A DNA stretch of 64,000 nt from Strigamia acuminata (taxonomy: Eukaryota; Arthropoda; Chilopoda; Geophilomorpha; Linotaeniidae). Positions 49,580-59,200 of the stretch are shown here, piece by piece. The translations under genes were made by a program, and so were the position numbers. Each line of letters begins with the position of its first letter. The first letter of the stretch is position 1. The stretch spans positions 3,024,501-3,088,500 of the forward strand of contig OX442318.1 of assembly GCA_949358305.1 (NCBI GenBank), written 5' to 3'. The notes beneath the pieces were generated by a model that did not search any database, had not been told where the DNA came from, and saw only the letters and a list, made by a program, of their open reading frames with translations.

Positions 49580-50140
49580 ATCACCAAGTTGATGTTGTTG
49601 ATGAAAGTTCGCATCATCTATCTAGTAAGTTTACTTAACACTTAAAGATGCTATTTGCTATATCTACCACTGTTAGCATTTTTATTTTGCTTCAATATGA
49701 AGCTATAGAATCAACTTAGAACTGAACACTTTTCTGTTACAGAATACCTCAATTGGAACCATTAAAATGCCCCGAGTTGAATCATTAAACACTCATGCAA
49801 TATAATTTAAACGAAAGATGAATCTACGGTAGTTCTGTTTTATTATTTGCTGTTTGTAGTCGCTGATGTTCAATTTGTTATGCTGCTCAATTCGGAGCTT
49901 AAAATTAAAAATAGCTAATTTTTTAATATTTTTAATATTTAATATTTATAGTCATTGGGACTTGAATAAATTGATAATTACAATTTCACTATTTGAATAA
50001 ACTGAATTAAAATAATTGTCTTTCTGCTTATGATTGTCCGGATCTACTTTAAATAGCGAACAGAATTGCTATACAACACTAGCTGCTTCAAATTCTGCAC
50101 GTAATGTTTCAAGTATTTATTTTAATTAATGCTGTATCTT
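49580..50140. other. Non-coding stretch
   Basis: Probably the 3' UTR and flank of the membrane-protein gene. Nothing else was recognised. Confidence 0.4.
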
Positions 50141-50149
50141 CTTGTATCT

Positions 50150-50615
50150 TCTCTTGTTTTTGTCGCGCCAACCAATGTTGTGGTTATTCGTTGTGGCGAC
50201 GTCGCTACAACGAATAACGTGCGTATTTGTTGGCGCGACATGGTTTATTTTTCCAGATTTTTTTACCTGTGTATTTATTTGTTATTGGTGCGGAGAACTT
50301 GCTTGAAAACCGAGAATCGTTCGGCTGTGACTCCCTCGAGCCACGTCTCATTGACGTACCACAGAAATAGGTACACCATTCGGTCAACGACTTCTCCGAG
50401 ATTGGTACCGCAAAATTCGTCGTGTATGGCATCAAATCCCTCTTGGACATTGGCATTAATAGGTATCGCGTCACGTTATTACGACGTGTCGCGTCAACTA
50501 ATGTCGCGATACGTCATATTGACATGTCGCGCTACATCATTTCAAAGAACCAGGTTTGTATAATGTTGCGCCAACCAATACACACGTTATTTGCTGTAGC
50601 GACGTCGCACCGTAA
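50150..50615 (-). mobile_element. Probable MULE-type transposon fragment
   Basis: The minus strand between 50463 and 50264 reads openly as protein with the strings FDAIHDEFCG, FLWYVNETWLEG, ERFSVFKQVLRTNNK. The RTNN preceded by a Trp/Phe-rich stretch is typical of the C-terminal part of Mutator-like transposases. It is bracketed by GCGCCAACCAAT repeats (50164, 50571) next to imperfect palindromes (CGTTGTGGCGACGTCGC...AACG). Only a fragment of transposase is present. Confidence 0.5.
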
Positions 50616-51062
50616 ATAAATGCGATCAAATGTTTTGTTGCATAACAAAAAAACGTGACAGTACAGTTTAATTTAATTGGCCAGGACCAAATTTGCGCGA
50701 CCCAAATTTGCGCCGTCTTTTTTTTGGCTCAAATTTGCGCAGACCCAAATTGGCGCAAAGTGGACCAAATTTGTGCCAAAAATAAATATCCTGAATAAAA
50801 ATACAAGGGGACCAAATTTGCGCCGGCCCAAATTTGCGCCGACCCAAATTTGCGCCGACCCAAATTTGCGCCGACCCAAATTAGCGTTGTTTTTCTTGGG
50901 CCCAAATTTGCGCGGGATCAAATTAGCGCGACGCATGCGCAGTAAATTGTTTGAATTGATGTTCATTCAATCACTTCTTATAAGTAATTTAATTGTTTGC
51001 AAGTGTGCACAATTTGGGTGATATTAAATATTGAACCTTGAAAATTCAAATTTCAAACAGGA

Positions 51063-51222
51063 GCAAAATGTATTCACCTGTTTGCTGGTGTGTAGTACCA
51101 CACAAAGCAACATTGCTTACAAGTGTGGTCACATGGCTTGTGCTGCTTGCATTAGAACCAGTGTGCAATTTTCGGTGGAACTAAAATGTCATGTGTGCAG
51201 AGCTGTGATTTTTCATTTAAAC
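51063..51222 (+). pseudogene. RING-finger exon inside the long-TIR element
   Basis: The plus strand encodes C-x3-C followed by YKCGHMACAACIR and ELKCHVCRAVI, the Cys/His spacing of the second half of a C3HC4 RING (E3 ubiquitin-ligase type). It has no start codon of its own in context. It is interrupted by the hAT MITE at 51223; without the MITE it would run on to a stop near an ATAAA signal at 51461. It could be a captured host exon or the element's own gene. Confidence 0.5.
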
Positions 51223-51429
51223 CAGCAGTCGGCAACTGGCGGACCGCGGAAGGTCGAAACTTGGACCGCCAGATGTTTTTTATTATATATTATTTTGGTA
51301 TTTTTGGTGTTTTTGGTTTTTTTTGGTGTTTTTTGTGTTCTTTTTGTTTTATTTTGTTGTCTTTTTCTGGACCTCAATAAAAATTTTCAATTTTTCCAGA
51401 CCCCACTTAAAATTACTTGCCGACCCCTG
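51223..51429. mobile_element. hAT-type MITE F (nested)
   Basis: CAGCAGTCGGCAACTGGCGG at the left and AAAATTACTTGCCGACCCCT(G) at the right, with a perfect 8-bp duplication ATTTAAAC (51215-51222, 51430-51437). Same family as copies C and D, in the opposite orientation, inserted inside the long-TIR element. Confidence 0.9.
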
Positions 51430-51877
51430 ATTTAAACATTAACTTGTATAACAACATTTATAAATAAAAAAAAATTTGAATTTTCAAGGTTCAATATTTA
51501 ATATCACCCAAATTGTGCACACTTGCAAACAATTAAATTACTTATAAGAAGTGATTGAATGAACATTGAACATCAATTCAAACAATTTACTGCGCATGCG
51601 TCGCGCTGATTTGCTCCCGCGCAAATTTGGGCCTAAGAAAAATATATTAAATATAAACAACGCTAATTTGGGTCGGCGCAAATTTGGGTCGGCGCAAATT
51701 TGGGTCGGCGCAAATTTGGGTCGGCGCAAATTTGGGTCGGCGCAAATTTGAGTCGCGCAAATTTGAATCGCGCAAATTTGGTTAGCGCAAATTTGGGTCG
51801 GCGCAAATTTGAATCGCGCAAATATGGGTCGGCGCAAATTTGAATCGCGCAAATATGGGTCGCGCAAATTTGATTTG

Positions 51878-51940
51878 CGCTAATCTGAACCCTGCCCTGA
51901 TATTAAATTGGGCAGGGTTCAGATTAGCGCAAATCATACC
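51878..51940. repeat. Perfect inverted repeat at element edge
   Basis: ATTTGCGCTAATCTGAACCC(TGCCC) and its exact reverse complement are separated by 12 bases (TGATATTAAATT). This may be the junction of the long-TIR element with a second, truncated copy. Confidence 0.75.
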
Positions 51941-52114
51941 TTGTCCATTTATTTTTTATCCAAATTTATCAGTGTCACACAAGTTTGATTTTAAAAATCA
52001 TAAAAATCATACAACAGTAATAAAATAAAATAAATAAAAATTTATTGATGAGTGCAATCAAACAATTTAGTTTAGAAAAAATATTTTTGAAAATTATTCC
52101 AATTTTATTATGGT

Positions 52115-53344
52115 TGTAGTAATCCCGGCCTATTCTTAATAAAACCTCACTCAAATTATCAAAAATAAGCTGTGGAAATTACTTAATGCCCCGACGGGTC
52201 TTATATTTTAAACTCAAATAAATAACTAAGGCTTCTAACTATTCTAACTCAACAATTGATTTATCCAATTTTACAATTGAACAAATCAACCGATTCAATA
52301 AACCAACTTCTGTCTTAAAAACACACTCTCTCATTTATTCTGGCTCTTTGAATAAAGTTATCTCTCTAATAAAAACGATTTACAATGATTAAACTATTAA
52401 AATTATACATAATGACTAGAAATTAACGAATTATTAATGAAAATGGAAAATAGGAATAAAAATGGCGTCTCCGGCTCCGTTCGTCCCGTCGACGCGACGT
52501 TTCCGTACTGCTTCGTCCGAATAACGTATTCTTCACTTACAGTTTTCCCGATTCTCGGCAGCAACAACTGATGATTCTCGTTGTGGCTGCTCAATCGCAG
52601 TTTCTTCAATCTCTGACCGATCAATTTCGGTTTCTTCTACACGCTTGCTCGAATGGCGACCGAGTCGTAGTTCGAGCAGCGTTACTTCGGCACCGTGTTA
52701 ACCCAAATGGCGGTAGAACCGTAGTTCGGATTAACTTTACTTCTTCTCCGGGTAGTTCGGATGGCGATGATATCGTAGTCCGAATGGCCCTCTCCTCACG
52801 AGTAGTTCCAATGGCGACTCTGTCGTAGTTGGAATGGCTCGCTCTATTCTTCCAAGTGGTTCCAATGGCGTCGGCGACGTAGTTGGAATGGCTTGGTTAC
52901 GATCGTCGAGTGGTTCAAATGGCGTCCGCGACGTAGTTTGAATGGCTCGACTGTTGCATGAAATCCCTCCGTCAATGTCTTGACGGCAAGATGAAATTCC
53001 CGTGACACAATGTGTTGTATCACAAGAATGAGTCCAATCCTCGGTTGAAGGCACAAATTAATCCGGTTTTGACAGTAGAAATCCAGGAGTAATTATTTTC
53101 AGTGTTGTTCAGCAAAGGTTTTTGTATTAGACTGAAGAAATCTGTATTTTCTTCCTGGTTGACAGGAAGCACTTCCTGCCAACCCCTCAGCTGTTTGTCT
53201 GGTTGCCCTGGCAACCAGCCCTAGACAAGAACTTATTGTCTCAGTCTTCTAAAATAATAAAATGCTAAAATAATATTAACTTCAGATCAACTCTGTGAAT
53301 GTTACTCCTGTTTTCCCCTGCCCTGGTGACCACAGGCCACCACA
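52115..53344 (-). repeat. Probable 3' LTR of Gypsy element 2
   Basis: On the minus strand the sequence starts TGTGGTGGCC directly after a polypurine tract and could end ...ATTACTACA at 52115, giving TG...CA ends and 1,230 bp. An AATAAA signal occurs on the minus strand near 52335. The partner 5' LTR is outside the window, so the inner boundary is supported but the outer one is a guess. It contains the hairpin array at 52647-52942. Confidence 0.45.
52647..52942. repeat. Six tandem hairpins with compensatory changes
   Basis: Hairpins at 52647-52677, 52697-52735, 52756-52784, 52806-52834, 52860-52888 and 52914-52942, the last four at 50-54 bp spacing. Each has the form TTCnnATGGCnnn-loop-nnnGTAGTnnGAA, about 13 pairs with one conserved G-A mismatch and a 3-base loop. 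Inner stem triplets GAC/GTC, GGT/ACC, GAT/ATC, GAC/GTC, GTC/GAC, GTC/GAC and outer CGAA/TTCG, CGGA/TCCG, CCAA/TTGG, CAAA/TTTG change together on both arms. Confidence 0.85.
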
Positions 53345-53358
53345 CTTCCCCTCTTTTT
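53345..53358 (-). promoter_or_regulatory. Polypurine tract of Gypsy element 2
   Basis: Minus strand AAAAAGAGGGGAAG, directly followed by the TGTGG start of the probable 3' LTR and 60 bases downstream of the ORF3 stop. Confidence 0.65.
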
Positions 53359-53417
53359 GGGGAGGTCTTCATAAGACTGACCCATACACCCCAAGTACAG
53401 GCCGTCTTGGTCTTCCT

Positions 53418-55989
53418 CTAGTGGCTCTCGTTGACGTCGGGTTCCGGAACTTCCTGTTCAGAAACAGAAATCCTCGGGAGCCCACGAGTCGGGCCAGACG
53501 CCATACCAACGTTTAGGTGTAACCACACCTGTGCAATGCCCGTGGTTAGTGGAAGTACTTCTTCGTACTGCATGTCGTAACGATCTCTATCCGTCCTTGG
53601 TGGTTTTCGGACCGCGATGATTCGTCTATGCTGAACTTTTCTCCTCGGCTCTCTAGCTGCATTCTCCAGCCATTTGTGGACTTCTCGGCAGAGCGTGGAA
53701 TTATTAATTAGCAACGCTCGAGTTGCTCTGGAAAAGTTCAATCTTGGGAAGAAGTGTCGGATCTTTCCATATTCGGCGTTCCTTATGACGACCGATTTCG
53801 ATGCCTTCTTAACCGTCTCGTCTTGACTTTCGGCTTGTGTTGACTGCTCTGGTTCAATCGGAAGTTTGGTCCCGACCAATGTCGCGTTGGCTGATGCACG
53901 AAAATAAAACATGTCCGTATCTGATGCGGGGACGTAGTCCGTAACCGGCTGACGTGTTGAAGCCGTTGGGGCTGCTGGTGGGGCGGAAGGTGGGGCAGCT
54001 AGCCACGCCGGTGCTCCTGCTGGTCTCCAATTTACCACCTGACTCCCGGTTGCTTGCGAACGTTTTCGCGACGCAGTGACGTCCTTTGTTTCTTTTGGTC
54101 GCGCTCCAGTGCTTGTTCCTGCCGCTCCTTGTGGTTCCACCACTTGTGGATCCGTGGGTGTGGGTGGGACTGGCGGGGCCAATGGTGGTGACTCCCATAG
54201 TTCCGACGACGCGGTCGTTTCTCGTCGTGGCGACCATTCCGCCGGTGTCTCATAATTTTCTTCGCTCTCGGATGAAGCTTCGTCTACAAGCACCAGCTCG
54301 TCAGGCCAAGACTCGTCGAGGGCGATGATTGGGGCGTCGGGGTCGTCGCTTCCCTTAATCTGGATTAGAATTCTATTTTTGTCCTCCTGCGACATTGTTA
54401 CTTCTCGTTCAATTGCTTGACGCATCTGACGACGCTTCCTACTCCTACGAGATGTCCCTTCTCCGAATGGTGACTCTCGTTGCTCCCTTGTCTGTTTTGG
54501 TTGAGTGGCGAAAGCCAATGGACCATACTCGGTGGTACGTGGTCGGTCCTGTGGTGCGTAATTCTGGCCGATTGCGCCCGCCATATGCAACTGGTGCATT
54601 TGATATTGTGTGCGGGCTGCTGGATTCGGCCTGTAGACGTAGATCTTGCCCGGTGCATTGGTTTGAGCTTCTTGGTACTTTTGTTGTTCCTCCATGAATC
54701 TAGCCGCAACCGTCATCATGTCCTTTTTTAATCTCTCCCGTATTTCCTGCAGAAACAGGAATTTATTTGTTCCTGGCTTGAAATAAATGCCATAGTCCTT
54801 TTCCTCCTCGAAAGTGAGCGGGAAATCCTCCGCGAGCAGTGGGCTCCACAACATCCCGGGTGGATCAATGGTTTCGAGAAAATCCTTTACAAGCTCCCAC
54901 AAACACTCCTTGAATCCATGCTTCACTTTTTTGTATGTGCCCCATCTTCGGGTCGCAGCTTGGGAGAGCCACTTGCGTGTTCTCCAAGCGCTGTAGCCGT
55001 GGGCTTCAAAGATTTGTCGGACTATCTCGGGGATTTTTCCTCGCAAGATGTTAGATGGTACTCGAACTGTGGTTGGAAGCTCGTCCCATGATGACATCCA
55101 CTCTTGCTAAATATTCGATAAATAAAAACCAAAAAAAATTAATTTTCCGTCGAATTTTTAATTTTATGTTGACAGATATTCTTTCTTCCATGTGTGACCC
55201 GATTTATTTAGCTCTTTTGCTTAATTGCGTACATCTTGGCGCCATTAATTGCTACAAGATGGCGCTCTCGGTCAGCGCTGGATTGAGACGCTTCGTGAAC
55301 TTAGTTTTTACTTTTCTTTCGCTTAAAATTAATCATCTATGGAGTGTATAATCATTACAGCTCTTAGTTGGCTTTTTATTATGCTCAGTCGCACTAATTT
55401 TTCCGGCTCAATTTCCGTATTGGTTATCCGTTAACTTTTCGAGTCTGGCGTGACTAATTTCTCCATTATTTTCTGAATTCTCAAGCGAATAATCGTGGTA
55501 CACGTCAGCGAAAGAAATCATTTTTATCAACGTTTCCAATCAAGATTCTCTCTCACGAATGTGTAATATTTTCCTTGTTTTATTCAACTGAGTTCGTTAT
55601 TTTATTTCCGATAGCGGTTCCAAGATGGCGCTCTTGGTTTCAATTATCGTGTTTCGCAAAACGTGCTTTTTACTAATTTTTTATTTCTTTTATCACTAAA
55701 AAGTATTTCTTATTGTTTTAATAAATGTTGCTACAGCCTTTTTAGCTGTTTTAATTTATTTTTAGCGATGTTTTCGAATTTTTTCGGATCTGTTTCCGTT
55801 CAATTACTTTATGTATTTCTCAAAGCTTTTCTCCGCTTTATTACTACTTTTCTCAGTCCAACAATCCAGGAATCTCGTTCACACATCGTTAAGAGAGGAA
55901 TCTAATTGGTTTTATCTTATATTTGATACAAAAAATACCTCCTCCATCTCTGCTTCTTGTTCTCGCCTCGATCGGCGTGTTGAGGCCAT
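53418..55989 (-). CDS. ORF3 of Gypsy element 2, spliced, unknown function
   Basis: Lies 3' of pol, where errantiviruses carry env. A 17-codon first exon (55989-55939, start ATG 55987) has a donor GAG|GTATTT. The acceptor TATTTAG at 55107 joins phase 0 to a 563-codon exon (55106-53418). Alternatively translation starts at ATG 55097 in the main exon. The N-terminal ~170 residues look folded (WDELPTTVRVPSNILRGK, HGYSAWRTRKWLSQAATRRW, LWSPLLAEDFPLTFEEEKD). The middle is Pro/Ala/Thr/Glu-rich, and a second conserved-looking block (IRHFFPRLNFSRATRALLIN, REVHKWLENAAREP) is near the C-terminus. No signal peptide, transmembrane segment or furin-type site was seen, so it is not a typical envelope protein. 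Confidence 0.75.
55107..55938 (-). other. ORF3 intron, non-coding
   Basis: Between the donor at 55938 (GTATTT) and the acceptor at 55107 (TTTAG). No long open frame on either strand. Contains two copies of a CAAGATGGCGCTCT motif (55255 and 55621) read on the plus strand. Confidence 0.6.
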
Positions 55990-56226
55990 CTCGGCTGCTT
56001 TTCTTGCGTTGATCACAAGTTGAGATGTTTTTTGCCGTTTTCTTCTTTAAATCCAACAGTTTTCACCAGCTTTCTCGTTGTTTTTCCAAACTTTTCTTTG
56101 ACTTCGATCGATCGTGACTTTTGGTTGCGATTCACAAGTTGGTGTTGAATCTTGCTCCTCCAATCACGTGAGTTGGTGACGTCGGGCGCTTGTTTGTGCC
56201 TTCCGAGTGGCGCCACCTGGTGATAT

Positions 56227-59200
56227 TTATTCGAACCGTTTTGGAGTCTTTATCTTCGTTCTGTCTCGTAATACATATTTTGATGTATTTTTCTTCTCGA
56301 ACGAAGTTTGTTTTGATGTTTGTTGGTGTCTATCAACTGCATTTGAATATTTCTTTTTGATTTTCGGCTTCTCCACCACTCTTCCCCCCTTTTTGGAAAA
56401 TGATTTTATTTGTTCTTCAGTTTCCAAAATAAATTCATCCGGGAAAAATAATGGAGTTGCTTCCATTTCTTTAGCAATCGAATTTTCTTCGCGCAATTCT
56501 GCTGCTTCATTTTCTGGTGAAGTTTGTAGATTGCGCTGAAAATCGATATCGTAATTTTCCAAGTCTTGCACTTGAGTTTCCCACGTGTCGAACGTGCCTT
56601 CGACGTCTTGTGGCGTTTCTCGCATCGTCGACGGTGTTTGAATTTCGTCGGCGTCGCGTGGAATTTCTTGTGAATTTTCTACGTCATGTGACGTTTCTTG
56701 CTGTTGTGGTAAATCTTTTGATGATATTTGTTCTTGGGAAATTGGCAAATTTCCCCCCTTTTTTACAGTCGATCGGTTTTGCTTTTTTGTCGTATTTTTC
56801 GACATTTTTTCTACTTCCGACTCGTGTGCTGGTTCATCATCGAGCAGTGTGTTCACCACTTCAGCGTTTGGGTCACTTTGAGTTTGGCCTTTCACCCATA
56901 CCTCCTGATTGAGTTCAGGGAAATATGGTGATAGTTCAGATATGTGAATTGACTTATATGTCTTATTGTCCCGCAGTCTTCGCAGTTTTGCGGCTCCACC
57001 TTGGTGGATCTGCGTGATAACGTAAGGACCCATCCTTTTGTCTGCAAGTTTGGCGGAAATTCCCTTCGCCGCTTGCGACAACACGTGGCTCTCTCGCCAT
57101 ACCAAATCATTCACTCTGAAATCAGCGAACTTTTTGTCTTCTTTGTGATTTCGCACCCGTTCGCGCAAGTCAACAATATGGGCCATCATATGTTGATAGG
57201 TGTCCCGTATCACTTTCTCTAGCCTTTGCACATATTCGTGCGGCTTCTGAGGGTCAATCTTCATTATGCCATCGAGGACTCGCGGATCCCATGGGATTCG
57301 GAACTCTCTCCCTGTGTTAAGGTACGCTGGCGAATATCCCCGTCCTCTAGTGTCGGTTGTTCGTACACTAAATGCGATCTCGCGGAGGTATTCGTCCCAT
57401 CTGGAGTGGATTGCAGTGTATAGGGCGATCGAATATTTGATATCCCGGTTCAACCTCTCGACCGGGTTGGCCTGCGGATGATATGGAGAGGTGAACTTTG
57501 GAAAAATCTTGAACTTCTTGCAAAATTCCTGATACAACCGCGCCTTAAACTGTGGGCCATTGTCCGATATTATCTTAACCGGAAAACCCCAGTCCATCGA
57601 GGTGTCGTAGATGCAATCGGCTATCGTTTGCGCAGTAGGGTCTTCTAATGGATATAGTTTAGGCCACCTTGTGGCTATATCCAACACCACTAGGATATAA
57701 TTATTGCCCTCTATCGTTCTTGGCAGTGGTCCAACCAAATCGACGCTCAGGCACTGAAATGGAGCGTATGGTCCGATTTCGGCGGCTTCTACTTGGGTCT
57801 TTGGACGGGGCTTGCACGCTTGGCACCTTGTGCAGTGCTTGATAAACCTTGTTACGTCTGGTTTCATGCCCTCCCATGAGTAGATGCGTCGCATCCGGTA
57901 TAGTGTCCGACTGATGCCGCAGTGGCTGGCCAATGGGTGTCCATGGCTAAGCCACAGTATTCGAAATCGCAATGTTTTCGGGACCACCACTTTCAGTGCG
58001 CGATTGTCATCTGAGAACTCGTCTGAAATAGTTGGGCTGTATTTCAACAGTAGGTCGTTTTCGATAAGGTGACACGATGCTAATTTCTTATAATTTCGCC
58101 TCTGTAGTCGCGTAGTCACCCATGGCGGAAATTGTTCGGTTTCTAAGTAATTTTTTAAACCATAACAATGTTTATCCTTCTGCTGGTGATCTATGAACTC
58201 CTGGCGCGTTGGCGGTTTGCAATCCAACTGAGACGTGACTTTGCCAATGAATGTTTTGATCATTTCATTCTCTGACACTGGCTCATATGGCCATGGCTCT
58301 TCGCCTTGACAGTCTCGCGTCTCTTCCGACTCATTCGTCGTTAAATTGTATGCATTGCACCAATATGACACAAACTTATCGTCTTCATTTGGTCGCCTTT
58401 CCGGTACTGGCAGTTGGTTCCAGTTATTGAATGTCCATTTCTGGTGGTTGGTCGGGCAATAAGACATAAACCCGTCAGCTTCCCCGGTATCTTCCTCATC
58501 ACAGATCAGTTGGACTGGATCTCTGGATAACGCATCAGCCAATACGTTCAGTGGGCCTTTGATGTAATGAATTTTGAAGTCATATCCCATGAGCTCCATC
58601 TGCCAACGGGCTAAACGTCCCGTTGGCTCGTCGAGTCCCATGAGCCACTTCAACGCCTGATGATCTGTTTGTACCGTAAACTTGGTGCATTCCAAGTACG
58701 GCCTAAACTTGCGCAGGGCCCAGATCACGGCGAGACATTCTAAATCCGTTGCACTATAATTTAGCTCGGCTTGTTGCAAGCTACGACTAATATACATGCA
58801 CGGAACCTCAACGGTTTGACCATCAATCTCGTGTTGCTGCATCAGGGCAGCTCCTAACCCCTGATAACTGGCATCGGTGTGGACTATGAACGGCTTATTC
58901 AGGTTGGGCAACTTCAATGTGACAGCGTCAGCCAATAACCTTTTCACTTTTTCAAAAGCCGCTTGATGGTCGTCAGTCCATACGAAATCTATGCCCTTTT
59001 TTAAGAGTGGACGTAACGGCTCAGAAACAGCAGATAAATCCTTCAATAAGCGATGGAAGAAATTTACCATACCCATAAAGCGTTGTAAGCCTTTCAGGTC
59101 TTTTGGGGCTGGAAACTGTGTAATGGCCGCCACTTTTTTCGGGTCCACACTAAGTCCATTTATTCCTAGCGTATAGCCAAGGAATTTTAACTCTTTCCGG

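Larger units (their letters stand above)
50682..51903. mobile_element. Long-inverted-repeat element carrying a RING exon
   Basis: The left arm (about 50682-51060) and the right arm (about 51477-51903) are near-perfect reverse complements over at least 130 bp. That stretch runs from TTGAATTTTCAAGG outward to GCGCATGCGTCGCGC. Both arms end in short tandem GGCGCAAATTTGGGTC units, oriented oppositely. The unique centre (51061-51476) contains a RING-like ORF and a nested hAT MITE. This fits a foldback or long-TIR DNA transposon. The outer ends are degenerate and no target duplication could be fixed. Confidence 0.65.
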
